The notes under the pieces: model-generated
The model's input: only the letters and a program-made list of their open reading frames with translations
Told to the model about the DNA's origin: nothing
Database searches by the model: none
Position numbers and translations under genes: made by a program
Shown: in pieces, positions 1-11,389 of the stretch
Layout of the letters: each line of letters begins with the position of its first letter
Position numbering within the stretch: position 1 is the stretch's first letter
Assembly: GCF_030272615.1 (NCBI RefSeq)
Contig: NC_081412.1
Location: 546,044,202 to 546,104,201 of the forward strand
DNA: 60,000 nt
Direction of reading: 5' to 3'
Origin: Cryptomeria japonica
Lineage: Eukaryota; Streptophyta; Pinopsida; Cupressales; Cupressaceae

Positions 1-113
1 CAAACTAACCAGAAATCCATTAAGCTCACGGTTAAGACCACTTTTGCATCATTCTTTTCAACCGAACAAACTGACTCGAGCTCCTTAGCCACAACAGCGG
101 CTGCATCTCTCAT
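1..113 (-). CDS. Partial minus-strand gene, N-terminal coding exon
   Basis: Read on the minus strand from the ATG at 113-111, the frame stays open to the window edge (37 codons) and begins MRDAAAVVAKELESVCSVEK. It is richer in G+C than the surrounding DNA and uses mixed codons, unlike the AT-rich transposon debris. The leader just before the ATG carries AAACCCTAA (telo-box), a common element near starts of plant genes for ribosomal proteins and other growth genes. A possible splice donor, GTGAGC, follows codon 28 (GT at 29-28), so the exon may end there. The Ala/Glu/Val-rich start suggests a helical N-terminus. I do not recognise the protein; the body lies outside the window. It is not part of the tandem duplication. 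Chance openness over 37 codons cannot be excluded, but the leader context argues for a true gene. Confidence 0.55.
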   Translation of the reverse strand, partial: MRDAAAVVAKELESVCSVEKNDAKVVLTVSLMDFWLV

Positions 114-119
114 GGCGTT

Positions 120-128
120 TTAGGGTTT
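120..128 (-). promoter_or_regulatory. Telo-box (AAACCCTAA) in the leader of the minus-strand gene
   Basis: The minus strand reads AAACCCTAAAACGCC followed by the ATG at 113. The telo-box is a known short element close to the transcription start of many plant translation-related genes. Its position 7 bases from the start codon means it would lie in the 5' leader. No TATA box is evident at a fixed distance. Confidence 0.5.
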
Positions 129-515
129 GAGACGGACTTCAAACTTGTTCAAAAACAAAATGCAACACAAAAACGATGCTTTCGAAAAACTTTTAATCTG
201 TCGGTCACAAAGTGTATTTCGAAGTATATGCTGTTTGTCCATAGATAAATTAAACATAATTTAAACCAAAGATGCTATTCAATAAATGCCAAGTCAGTGT
301 TATTCACTGTATCCGTGTCACCCGTCTGGCTCGAGAGAAAGATGTTTTAAACATATAACACGTCAGCCAAGTCAATGTATCTGTGTCACTAGTTTGGCCC
401 ATGACAAAGGTGTTTTAAATATATAACCACATGCTTAATACACTTGCCTTTAAACAACACCAACTTCCCCTTTTTTATTTTCTTGTCATCGAGGACAAAA
501 GTATCAAAGAGCGAC
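129..515. other. Upstream region of the minus-strand gene
   Basis: Unique sequence between the partial gene and the start of the tandem duplication. It has no long open frame and no transposon motif. It contains the short tandem repeat listed at 288-430 and is the likely promoter region of the gene at 1-113. Confidence 0.4.
288..430. repeat. Two-copy degenerate tandem repeat, about 65-78 bp period
   Basis: Copy one starts GCCAAGTCAGTGT at 288 and copy two GCCAAGTCAATGT at 366. Both continue through TGTATC-GTGTCAC, a GGC/GGCC block and GTTTTAAA-ATATAAC. The first copy has about 12 extra bases near its start. It lies in the presumed promoter of the minus-strand gene. Confidence 0.7.
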
Positions 516-1512
516 ACAAATGTGGTGCTTTCAATCTCTACATCTAGAAATACATACAAATAGTTATAGCACTTTAGTTTGATAAAATATTTTGTTACAA
601 GAAATTCTCAAAAGTAGACTGTGAATGGGTTAGCAAGCATTGAGCCTCACATAAGATCATGCTCGATGCTATTCAAAATTTTGCAAATTTTTTTTTTCTT
701 TTAAATTTTTTTGAGGCTATCCTCAAGCATGATTTGTGGCATGTCTATTTGTTCCTATCAGTCTTTCATTCATGGACACAATTTTTCTATCTTTAATAGA
801 ACGGCGATTTGTGTGACTATGTGGGTTGGCCATCTAGGGTAGTAGCTAAGATTAAAGATTAAAGATTGTCCTATTTTCACTCGTCACGAGAAGCCCTCCT
901 CCCCTAATGTTCAAAACCCCCTTCTATATCTAGTAAAGGGGATGCTACAATTGTTAATAATAAAAATAAAAAATAAAAATACAAACAATATTGGTTTTTA
1001 GGCCAAAAATATTTCCAAATCTAACCATATATCTACATTAAGTTCAACAAGTCGTGTCGTCAAAACTATGTGATAAGGGGAAACTATCCAATAAGGGGAT
1101 AACAATTTATTCTTCTAATGGGGAGACTTTTGGCAAATCACAATTCTCTAGAACATCATAGCTAGTGTCTATTTTGACCTCGTAGCTAAAGATACAACTT
1201 AATTCTTTCTCAACTCTTAGGAGTTTGCATTATTCTTATAGCAAACTTGGATTGTTGGAGAAGAGAGAGTATAGTACAAAAAAGGGAGGTTTTCAATCCT
1301 CAACATTCAATTGAGGAGTTTCCCAAGAGATGACTTTATACAAAAAAATTATTTCTCACTCGAAGAGATAAATAAGAATGAAATGACTCTTTTTTCTTGT
1401 CCACCTCCACAAGAAATATGTAGTCAAAGATATGTGTCAAACATTTTTAGTTTTATATTTTCTTTGCTTGCAAGAAGATAAGCTTAGTATTTTTTTTCTT
1501 TCAACTACTTGT
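516..1512. other. Unassigned AT-rich sequence left of the solo LTR
   Basis: No open frame, promoter or transposon end is recognisable. It holds A- and T-runs (about 955-990 and 688-712) and a small inverted repeat around CCTCAACATTCAATTGAGG (about 1298-1316). It may be decayed upstream LINE sequence, because the solo LTR at 1513 is followed directly by LINE endonuclease coding remnants, but I cannot show this. The counterpart in unit 2 is 31394-32371, which lacks about 22 bp of the T-run. Confidence 0.4.
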
Positions 1513-2630
1513 TGTAGACACTTAAATTAATTATTCCTCGCATAATTAATTTATTAATTGTGCCAATTCCTATTCCTTCTCAATATTAATTAAATATAAT
1601 TAATATTGTCACTATAGTCTGTTGATTGATTTATTTAATAAATAAATCTACCTTTATTGTTCTAAAATCCCTAAAATTAATTCTCTCTAAATTCCTCCTT
1701 TTAATTAATTAATTTCAATTAAATAATTAATCTAGGTGATTCCTACAAATCTCATTTGCCTTAAGCCCACCTAATCATTCTTCTAATCCCTCTCCTAATG
1801 AGTTGCTAGTGGCTAATCCTCATGATTAGCCACAAAGTCAACTCCTTGTCCCTTCCATCCAACCACCTTCCTTAAATGCCCTTTTCCTAGGTGAATGTGA
1901 GATTTTCAAAATCCCACATTCCTCTAGACATCCCCTCCTCCAAGGAATTTTTGATTCCTCCTTATTCCTCCAATCCCTATGATCATCCTTTTTGAAGAAT
2001 TTTTAATTCCTCATTCCCATCTCTCAAGAAATATTTTATTCCTTTCTCTTCCCTAGGCACATTGGGAAGTCTTCCCAATGAGCCTTGAGGAGTTTGGAGA
2101 CAAGAAATTCCTTTAAGGCATATCTCTTGGTCTCCACACTTGTCTTGTCACCTTCTCTTGGGCCATGTGTGGGCTCACATGGAATCTTGACCCTTCATCT
2201 TGGATCAATCCTAGCCCTCCCTTTATTCTCCTCTTCTCCTATAAATTGAGGACTCCATCCCCTTGTTTCACATCTCCAAGTTAGCTAAGTTCATGCTGTC
2301 AAATTGAGTTTGAGAAATCATCCATAACACCCAAACTCTACTCAATTTTCTACTCAACCATCACTTAGTCAAAAATCCCTCATCCATTCCATCTAATCAT
2401 CTTGTGCACAATCTTGGAGAGCCATCCACATTCAACAAATGAGCCAGTCCAATCACGTCAAAGAAGAGTGCATCTTTGGCTTCATCAAAGGCTCAATCCG
2501 AAGGAGAAGGTATAAACCGTTTGTTTGTGTTTTCATATGGCTTGTTTATGTTTCATGTTTTTAATGCGTTTGAATGCTTTGTTTTCATACTAACCACTTA
2601 ATCTCACCTTTTTGGTTTTTCCCCTCTTCA
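1513..2630 (+). mobile_element. Solo LTR, unit 1, target duplication CTTGT
   Basis: The segment begins TGTAGACAC and ends CCCTCTTCA, the TG...CA ends of an LTR. It is flanked by identical 5-bp sequences CTTGT at 1508-1512 and 2631-2635. A TATA-like CCTATAAATTGAGG lies near 2238-2251, where an LTR promoter would be. No internal domain, primer site or second LTR adjoins it, so it is a solo LTR left by LTR-LTR recombination. A gypsy-type origin is likely from the TGTAGACAC start, but family is not proven. Compared with unit 2 it lacks 129 bp near 1749 and keeps 77 bp (1828-1904) that unit 2 lost. Confidence 0.8.
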
Positions 2631-2639
2631 CTTGTCATG

Positions 2640-4930
2640 TCATTTAATTAAATAACTCTTTTTTAGCAATCACAATGTTGGTCATGAAGGGATTGTCAAC
2701 TTTTTCTCTCTGAGGTTGAATAAACTTGCACTAGATTAGGATTCTAACCTAGTGCACAAGGTGACCAAGTTCTTCTTATATGTAGATAAATCATCATTTA
2801 GAATTATCATCATTTACGCTTTCAATGATATTGTGGATAACTATTTATTATGGAGATGGATTATTAATTCATTACCTATTGCAACCTAGGTCATGTGCAA
2901 TGATTTTAATATGGTAGAAATTCTATATGCTTAAGATGGGGCTTTTCTTATGTACCAAATAATTAGTGAGAGAGAGGCATATTACCACATGCATTGTAAA
3001 TTGGTTCTTTTTAATCTAAATATGACCCAATACAAAAATAATTCTAAATGGTATAAAATTGATCAATTGGTCTCCATTGCTAATATTTAGGAAGAAATTT
3101 TCAACATGGCTAATGATAAAGCCCTTAGGTGTGATGGACTCCCATATGAATTTTATAAAATATTTTGGACTTATATGGGTGATGATTTGCATAAGTTTTA
3201 TCTTGAATACTATTAGTCCGATTTCATAGGAAATGTCACTAATAAATCCAATAATAAATTTATATCTAAATCTAGAGATTTAGAAGACATCTTAAATTGG
3301 AGGTCCATCACCTTACTCAATTTCTCATGTAAAATCATTACTAAATAATTAGCTTTAAAACCACATTATCTCTTTCCTTGAAATATATGACCTTAGTACA
3401 TTGGTTTTATTGAATCTATATACATATTGGATATCACCACTATATTTTTGGAAGACATGGAATAGGCTTGACAATCTCACTAATAGTCTACTTTAATTTC
3501 AAAAATGGCTTTGGTAGGACATGACCATATTCAATGTCTTCCATCCTGGCTATGTTTGAAGTCTTGAGATTTAGACCTCAATTCATTTAACCCATGTATT
3601 TCATTTTCTAATATCTATGCTTTTATTACTATTAATGATAAAAAAATCTAATCCTTTTGGGCTCCTTCAATCAATTGGGTAGGGATGCCCCCTATCACTA
3701 TCTTTATATGTTCTCATTGTCAAAAGGTTCAAATACCTTAAAGCTCATTATATTTCTCAAGGATTAGCTAAAGGTATTTAATTACCAAGCTCTTGAACTT
3801 AGCTAGTGAATGGTCATTTTATTGATGAGTAATTTTTCACTCTCTTAGAGGAGGAAAATAACATAAAATAGGCTCTCTAGTGTTTGGACATTTTTTGCTA
3901 GGTTCTAGGTTTTGAAATTTAATGGAAAAAATATATAATATACTACCAACAATCCTTATTGGATTGACTCTTCTGGATGGAAATGAATTAATCGTGGTGA
4001 AAAATTTAGGTTCTTAGGCATATTAAATTTTCCTTTCAAATGTCTTCATCCTCTTTATGACAACTTGTCCTTGCCAAAATTAAAAAGGAATTTCTTATTG
4101 GGTTGCCAAACCCTATCTCTAACAAGTAAATTATATATCTACTCTAATACTATTGTGGCTACTCATGTCTACTACTCATATTCAGTTCCCTAAAAATCTT
4201 CTTTGTGATTTTATTTGATTTTCTTGAGATTATCACCTAGGTTTCGATCTTGTGGTTTTAGAGCTTTTTTGGTATATCTTATGAGTCAAGAGGGCTAGGA
4301 TTACTCTCTAATTAGTATTGGGGATTTTTACTCTACACTAAGTTAACCATTAGTGCTCTTGAGGTTAATGAATCTTAACTTTCATATTATAGCACTACAT
4401 TTTCTCTAGTCATTTACTTGGGTGATTAGTTGTAAAGGGGATTGAACTTCACACCATTCTTATGAAATTTATTTTGTGAGATTAGGAAGCTATAAATCAT
4501 TGGCTTCTCTAGATTGGTTCTACTCTTTGTATTGGTCTTTCCATTAACCAACAAACCCTTTTCAAGTCTCCTACTTTTAGTATTAGAATCATCCTCTTGC
4601 AAGGTCTCCTTGATTTCATGCTTTAAGATTTTTATAAAATGAGACTAAAATAACCCTATATATACTCTTTATAACTACTAGGAATATCTTCTTGTAGAAT
4701 GAAATAAAGGCTCACTTCTTATTTTTCCAACTAGGATTGAGAAATCTTTGGCACGTCTATAGAAAAAATCCCAATTGATATGGTTCACAAAACTCAAGTT
4801 AAATATTTAAGCCATGGTAGAAAGAATAGAAGTGGTATATAGACATTGATTTTTTAAATTATAAAACTCAAAAATGGTATAATTGGCTTTCCCTATGTTG
4901 GCATGTAGCTATTGACCATGCTATCGGGCT
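2640..4930 (+). pseudogene. LINE (L1-type) ORF2 remnant, unit 1
   Basis: A decayed non-LTR retrotransposon coding region on the plus strand. About 2800-2920 encodes the end of an AP-endonuclease domain (IIIIYAFNDIVDN, LLWRWIINSLP, NDFNMVE in place of the usual GDFN). From 3133 it encodes the reverse-transcriptase start DGLPYEFYKIFW, then DLEDILNWRSITLLN and a decayed GCPLSP-like box near 3690. Downstream are FRFLGI-like and 'THVYYSY'-like pieces (about 4010-4170) typical of the region after the L1 polymerase core. Stops and frameshifts are scattered throughout and part between endonuclease and polymerase is missing, so it is dead. The 3' end is uncertain; no poly-A tail was seen. L1-type LINEs of plants are the only family I know with this domain order. 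Confidence 0.75.
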
Positions 4931-5456
4931 TAAAATTTTGGTGACTTGTCAACCATTTTTTCCCCCAAATCAATTAAAGTGGGAGTGCAAGGGGGGAAAG
5001 GCCCTACTATGGAGTCTAACAGGACCATCTCCCTAATGGGGGGCCAAGGGTGGAGATGACAATAGGGTTCTAGTGGTTGCACATCTAGGGGAATGAAGGC
5101 AGCACCATTGAAGAAAAAAATGCCCATTATTTCATAAAGGAGATATCTATTATTTTGGAATGTTAAAACCAACCTTTGTAAACCATCAAAAAGGGCTTGA
5201 TAAATAAGTTTCGAAGTAATGGTGAATATCATCATATTGGAACTTTCCTTTATTATAACTTTCTCTTTGCTAGATAATAAAGGAAAGTGGGTGGTTGTTT
5301 CTTCATGGATGTAGCCCACAATGGGTGAATCAAATAAAATCTATTTGTTATGTTAATTGTTAATTTTTCCTCTTATATTCATCTAAATCCTAAATACTAG
5401 TATGAAACATGTATTTACAATCATTTGGTAGGATATTTTGAATTCGATCAGAAGCA
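4931..5456. other. Unassigned sequence between LINE and copia gag
   Basis: No family recognised. A minus-strand open frame of 129 codons (4930-5319) lies here, but in unit 2 it is broken by frameshifts into a 74-codon remnant and it resembles no protein I know. An inverted repeat CTTTCCTTTATTATAA / TTATCTAGCAAAG-like sequence near 5243-5285 can form a stem (CTTTCCTTTATTAT... with ATAATAAAGGAAAG). The counterpart in unit 2 is 35817-36343. Confidence 0.4.
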
Positions 5457-6292
5457 ATGGAAAATGAAGGAAATCTTAAGGTTGAAAATTTCAGCAAACA
5501 AAATTACCAACTATGTAACATGCAAATGGAAAATGATATATATTAGAAGGATCCTTACTTACTGTTGGGTAGAATATAAAAGTAGTCAATTACGATGACA
5601 AATCAACAATGGGAGGTTCCTATTAAAAATACATTAGAAGTGATACGGTTGTGCGTATAAGTGTTAGTGGATTTCAATATAGAAAAAGAAATAAAAATAA
5701 GGGACCTAACATCAACATTAGATAAATTGTATGAAAAACCCTCAGCTTCTAATAAGGTATTTCTTATGAAACATTTATTTAATATGAAGATGCGAAAAGG
5801 TGTTTCTATTGTTGATCATTTGAATGAGTTTAACATATTCACTAGTTGGTTAACTTTTGTAAAATTTACTTTTGATGATGAGGTTATGTCTCTCTTGATT
5901 TTGTGCTCTTTGCTAGAAAGCTAAAATATTGGTCATGGTTCTAAGTAATGGTTTATTTAGTTCAAACACTTTAAATTTTGATGATGTTGTTGGTGTTATC
6001 CATAGCAATAAAATACAATGGAAAATCATAGATGAGACATCAGGTAATGCTTTGACTGTTGAAAATAGAGCTATATAGAGGGACAAAGAAAATAGCCAAG
6101 AAAAATATGATAAATCTAAGAATGTTCGGTAGATCCAAATCTTTGATGGTTAGAAATATGGAATTATGGAAGGAAAGGACACTTGAATAAATATTATTGG
6201 TCTCAAAAATAAAAACAAGAGATGGACAAAAAGGAATTAAATACAGTAGGTGATATGTTACAAGATATTTTAATCCTTTCTTTGGATGTTAT
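5457..6292 (+). pseudogene. Copia element C, gag fragment, unit 1
   Basis: Plant Ty1/copia gag. The open region starts ATGGAAAATGAAGG at 5457 (KVENFSKQNYQLCNMQMEN), then 5661-5924 encodes the UBN2-type core with LYEKPSASNKVFLMKHLFN, DHLNEFN and FDDEVMSLL. The tail (about 5985-6290) reads LNFDDVVGVI, GNALTVENR and finally an LQD-LILSLDV-like motif. It ends exactly where element A begins; the missing protease continues at 16041. Several frameshifts and stops make it dead. The gag normally binds RNA in the virus-like particle of the element. Confidence 0.8.
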
Positions 6293-7550
6293 TGTTACGT
6301 CCTAAAATTGCATCCTTTGTAATTTTGACCATATTTGGGGCCCTTGCCTTAGTGTTCTCATCCTCATGCTTGATCAGGACCTATTAGTGCCTTTTCCATG
6401 CAACAATGATCATATTTTCACATTCCACCTTGTTGGGACCCCTTAACCCTTAGCCAATTTGGGGTAGGACCAGGGCATGACACCTTGGTCCTCATTGGGA
6501 TCATGGCGCCACACCATTGTCCTCATTGGGACCATGGAACCACACCATTATCCTCATTGGGACCATGGCACCACTCCATGGCCCTCCCTAATTGGGGCCC
6601 AATTTGGACCCTAGGCCCTATCCAAAATTTGAGTGGGAATTATTTCTCCATGTCAGCCTATGTCAAAAAAATAATAAGTTTGATGATAGGCAAGTATATA
6701 AGGAGGTTTTCCCCTCTCATTTTGATATATGATCATAAGGGCAAGGAGACTATAATCAAGCAATCAAGCAATCAAGCATTCGAGCATTCATCATCAAGCA
6801 TCTCTAGAGGTCTTCAAGGCTACATATCCTTCATCTATCCATTGTGGAGCAACATTACAACATTCATTTGCAAGCATGTGTGTGTGGTTAGGGTCTTATC
6901 ATGTTCAATGCCATTTTTATACAACATATGTGATTACGTTCAAGAAGAAAAGAATCATTATCACTCATTGTAGGTCTGAGGTATACCTTTCCATCATTTA
7001 TTTCAAGCATTTGCAATATTTCATTCAAGGTTGATTCTAAACTAGGGTTTGACTTAGACAAACCGCTATTCCCAACCTATTCCCCCTTCTCTCTATGTGC
7101 AAGAAACTAGTCCATAGCTATGCTTCTCATATTAATCTTTATTTGCAAAGACAGAATAACCCTTTTTGGTGAGAGGAAAATTCGTAGGACCAAGAGGTAG
7201 CATCACGGTCCCTTCTTTTTTGGGATATTTTTGTAGGGAAGATCCGAATCAACTTACATTACTTAGATCCAGGTGCATGACAAAATCTTGAACTTGTGGC
7301 TCATTATTTTCTCTTTTGTCTTCAATTTCAGCACTTTACCCTAAATCAACATTTCAACTTACAAAAAAGGGAAAAACACATCATAATGCACCCATCCACT
7401 TAGTATTCAGTCCTTATTTGATTTGTTGTTGAATCTAGTGTATTTCTCCCCTATTTTGAATGTAAATGAATTCTTTCCCTCTTAAGTGAAAATTGATTTG
7501 GTGATTTCTCCTTCTATGTTGCAAATTGCCAAATCAATTTTTCTTTTACA
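6293..7550 (+). repeat. Element A 5' LTR, unit 1
   Basis: Begins TGTTACGTCCTAAAATTGCA and ends TTTTACA; matches the 3' LTR along most of its length. It contains a 31-bp tandem repeat at 6490-6580 that the 3' LTR lacks. The open frame 6485-6973 is only LTR sequence and should not be taken as a gene. Confidence 0.82.
6490..6580 (+). repeat. 31-bp minisatellite, three copies, in the 5' LTR
   Basis: Units start CCTCATTGGGA at 6490, 6521 and 6552. It is present in the 5' LTR of element A in both duplication units (unit 2 near 36951-37050) but not in either 3' LTR. Confidence 0.85.
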
Positions 7551-8510
7551 TTTTGGTGAACTTGACTCGTTACACCATTAATTCTAATTTTTATTTTCAG
7601 ATCTTACTGTATGTAATTTAAATTTTGAATTTCCCTCTTTAAATTTGGTTGTTAAATTCAATTCAAAATTAAAAATTAAAATCTTGGATCAAATTTCAAT
7701 TTCACATTTAAATTTTAAAATTATATAAGTAACCCCGTGCATTTCTCAACTTTTCAATTTTAAATTTCAATCCTAGATCTCATTTTTAATTTTAAAATCA
7801 AGAGGTTCTTTTTAAAAGCCCTAATTTTAAATTTAAACTTTTATTGGGTAAGTTCAAGGATTCTAGTGGGTAATTTTAAATTGAGAGGTTATTTTCAAAG
7901 CCCTAATTATAAATTTCAAATCCCTAGGAGGTTGCATAATTTTTCAAAAATTGAATAATCATTGTTCTAAAATTTTGCATTATTCAATTATTTTGCAAAT
8001 TCTAATTTCCCAAAAAAAATTCATCAATTTACATAAATTAAGAGGTTTTATTTATAAAATCTTAATTTATTTCAATTTAGTTGCTTGGATTAAAATTTTA
8101 ATATTCATCATGGCAATTAATGTATTTGATCTATTTTCTATTTCACATATGATTACATTTCTTTTTACATACATTTATTATAATCATGTTTTGGATAATA
8201 GCTTCTTTCATTTTATGTTACTTCTTTTCATTCATAGCACTTGGACATATTGCATTTTTAGGATTTCCAAGTTGCTTCCTTTTCACTAATTAGATCTCAA
8301 AGATTTCATGTATCATGTATGTTGTTTTATGGTGATGTTTTTGGCAAAATGCCTAATTTCACATGTATATCACCTTAAAGCTTTTGTAGATCCTAATCCT
8401 AGAGATGTTAATGGAAAACCTAATACTTGTACCTCTATTAGGGTATCTAATGTGAATGAAGTAAGAGCTAATAATCCTATCAATTAGATCTCTCTAATGG
8501 AGAGAAAGCA
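7551..8510 (+). other. Element A leader: primer site and AT-rich tract, unit 1
   Basis: The primer-binding-like TGGTGAACTTGACTCG starts at 7554. About 7590-8290 is built of short AT words (AATTTTAAATTT and the like) with no lasting reading frame. Unit 2 (38002-39232) is longer here by 271 bp, bounded by TTTAAA. The last part (about 8390-8510) is the presumed leader of the gag-like region. Confidence 0.5.
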
Positions 8511-9517
8511 TTGAAGAGAAACATGCCCCCATCTTCTTCTCATATACACACCCTTGTGCAAGGGGGGCAAAATCAAAATATTGGTGTTTCCATTTCTCTA
8601 TATCCTCCTTATTCTCCTAGAGCCTATCTTAATTATCAAAATATTTGTAGAGAAGATGACGTTATGCATTTAATTCATGATCTCTCTCCTCACATAATTT
8701 TAAGAAAAGATGATGCCTTAGATGATAAGGATCTTCCCTCCCAATCAACCAAAAAGGATATGCATGATGAAAGAAAGGAATAATCTCCTCCTCAAGATAT
8801 TCCTTCTTCATCTACTAATCCTTTCATCCCTGCTAAACATCCTTACACTAAAAATTTTAAAGAAATTTATTTCAATGATCCTCTACCTTATAAATTAAAT
8901 GATTTCTATAGGAGTAGCTTTAACATAATATCAAACAAGGTTTTAGAGGACGAGGACTTGGATTTGAACAAGGAATTCAAGTCCCCATAAACCCTCCTAC
9001 ACAAATTACCACACAAGGCCTAGGAAACAATAATATATCTCCTATGGATGAATCCATTAGGATTCAAGACTTCAAAGATTATCTTGCAAGACAACAAGCC
9101 AACTGTTTCCATAAAAGTGCTTCTTCTTCAAAACCTTCTTTTTGCTCATTTCATCAAACTCATGATCACCATGTTGATAATTACCCTAATTTTCAAAATT
9201 CAATAAAAGTTAAAATCATGGATGATAATCCTTCTTCTAGTAACAATACTTGTCCTCAATCTCAAGAAAATAAGCTTACACCTATTAATGATCAAGAAAG
9301 ATTAGCAACTAGAATCTTTTTGAAATTAAAGTATGACAAGATTGTTGTTTTTCCTTTTGTTTTGTTTAGCACTAAGCATAAGGAAGGAATTAAATATCAT
9401 CTCTTTTATCATGGTGGTTCTCATTCTCTTGGAAAGTGTAAAGCATTTAAGGAATTTGTTCAAGAACAATACAATCATGATCTTGCTCTCTTTCTAGGTG
9501 AAAAGGTAGTGCCTTAG
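8511..9517 (+). pseudogene. Element A gag-like region, unit 1
   Basis: Two open stretches, 8511-8783 and 9044-9517, separated by stops. The second (157 codons) carries two zinc-knuckle-like motifs: FCSFHQTHDHHVDNYPNF near codons 33-50, and HLFYHGGSHSLGKCKAF near codons 123-139. In plant gypsy-type gag proteins this layout (C/H-x2-H...H...C followed by K/F) binds nucleic acid; here some Cys are replaced (Tyr in the first, Phe in the second), so binding is probably impaired. No protease or polymerase follows. The frame ends at TAG 9515-9517, then Pro-rich non-coding sequence leads to the nested copia insertion. Confidence 0.6.
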
Positions 9518-9894
9518 CACTCCTTTCCCCCTCATGTTTCTCCTCACCCTATGACATAAGTAGTTAACTTAATTGGGGGCTCTTTGTCATTAGAGGTGGT
9601 TCTTTTTCAATTTCAAATATCTTGGGGTAGCAATATGGATTTCTCTTATCTTTTCACCATTTAATTTATGAATTGCATTGTTCATAACTTGATGTTCTTT
9701 ATGGAAATGTGTGATTATTCTCCCTAATATATCCTTGTCTTATTTATTGGGGGGAAAGGATGGCTTTTTCCCTCTCTCTCTTTCTATCTAAAGTATCACA
9801 ATTCCCTTTGAGGGATTGCATTTTTCATATGTTGATATCCTTTCTTATATGGAATGGTATGTACCTTATGATAAATCCCTCCTGAGGGGAAAAT

Positions 9895-11318
9895 TGTTGG
9901 CATATGTGCAGAGTATGATGACATGATGATATTGTATGTTGTCATTGATGTCAATATGCTGAAGGGTGAACAGGTATATTGAAACTAAGCAATTGCAAGT
10001 GAACTGGTATGTTGAAATGTGAACCGGTATATGGAATGTTTTCTATCAAGGTTTAATATGGTTATGACTACTGGTTGGTAGTCTCAGCTTCAGGGTTTCT
10101 GATTGAAGTGTTTCAAGCCTGTGTGATTCAATCGATGACATCGTGCGATGAGTTAGCATTGTAATGGAGATCAGATCATGTTGCCATGTCAGCCTTGTGC
10201 GTGTGAACAATCTTGCATGAAGGTGATTGATTCTATCTACCTCGGGAATGTGCGAAGTCTCTACAAACAGTGGAGAATGTGTGATAGGTTATCGCCTCCA
10301 AGAAGTAGTGAAGAACAAACAATGGAGAACATCTTGAGATCTGTTCAATGGTTAGGATTGAACTGATTGAATTGCTCAACCTAAATGTTTAGAGTTTAAG
10401 GTTTATGCTATCGACCTATCTATTTCCTATAAGGTCGATGTTGTGTTTCATTTTGAGGTTGTTGACAAATGTTGTGTGTGTATCTAAGTGCAAAGATATG
10501 TGACTCTTGCCAGACCAGATAAGAGAATAGATACCTGCAGAGAGTGAGTGCAGAAGGACAAAAAGTGTGAGTGCAGAAGGAAGGAACTAAAATGGATTTG
10601 CATTGGCATTGAGTGCTGTTACCAGATCATTGTAATACCTGTTGACCTCTAACCACTTCAACAGTTGGAAAATCCCTTAACAGGGTAGCTTTAACCGGCT
10701 TGCTATAAAATCCTTTAAGAGGGTGACTCAAAATCATTGAGTTCTAAAAATCCTCTAACAAGGTAACCTTTAATAGGGTTTAGCTCTTAACCAGGTATTT
10801 TAGCCATCCCTTAACCGCGTGATCTCTAGCAGGATCAGTTCCTAATAGAACCTATTGTAAAGTCTTTAACCGAACTAGGCTCCTAACAGAGCGGACTTCA
10901 AAAGGGTTCAAAGAATAACTTATGGGTATTCATCCCCACTGTGGTTTTTCCCAGTTGGGTTTCCACGTGAAAAATATGTGTATTATGTGTGATGCTTTTC
11001 ATGTGATGCTTTGTTATTCTCTACTAAGTGGTAAAGCATGTTGAACCAATAAGTTTTACATTTTTGTTGTAGTATTACTAGTGTATGTATATGGGTGAAG
11101 TGGAAATAAGATGTTAGATTGTGTGGAAAGCTAGGTTACTGGTTTATGTCACTGTGCTTAACCGGTAGTCATCTGGTTTAGACCGATGTTATTGCTTTCC
11201 AATCAATGTGTAGGGTTCTCAGTCAAACCAGTTCAAAGAAAAGTGTTTTTATCAAGTACTAATTCACCCCACCCTCTCAGTACCGGTTTGGTACTAACTA
11301 TTCATCATTGATTCATCA
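9895..11318 (+). repeat. Element B 5' LTR, unit 1
   Basis: 1,424 bp from TGTTGG to CATCA, ending two bases before the primer site. Near its 3' end it has the phrase CCCCACTGTGGTTTTTCCC that recurs in the LTRs of element D and, inverted, in solo LTR E, marking related copia LTRs. Confidence 0.85.
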
Positions 11319-11320
11319 AT

Positions 11321-11332
11321 TGGTATCAGAGC
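11321..11332 (+). promoter_or_regulatory. Primer-binding site, initiator Met-tRNA type
   Basis: TGGTATCAGAGC, two bases after the LTR end. This is the usual minus-strand priming site of plant copia elements. The unit 2 copy is at 42071-42082 and is identical. Confidence 0.9.
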
Positions 11333-11389
11333 GTCCTCTAGGTCCTCTATGTTGTAAGCTTAACCGCTTGAGGTAAAGATCCTACTTTA

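Noticed and set aside
4930-5319. 129-codon minus-strand open frame
   Set aside because: Broken by frameshifts in unit 2, no recognisable domain, and embedded in repeat debris.
6485-6973. 162-codon open frame, also 36945-37424
   Set aside because: It is the 5' LTR of element A, partly the 31-bp minisatellite; the His/Trp/Gly-rich start simply reflects the repeat.
8511-9517. Possible host zinc-finger gene
   Set aside because: The region is framed by the LTRs of element A and has gag-like knuckles; internal stops are shared by both units.
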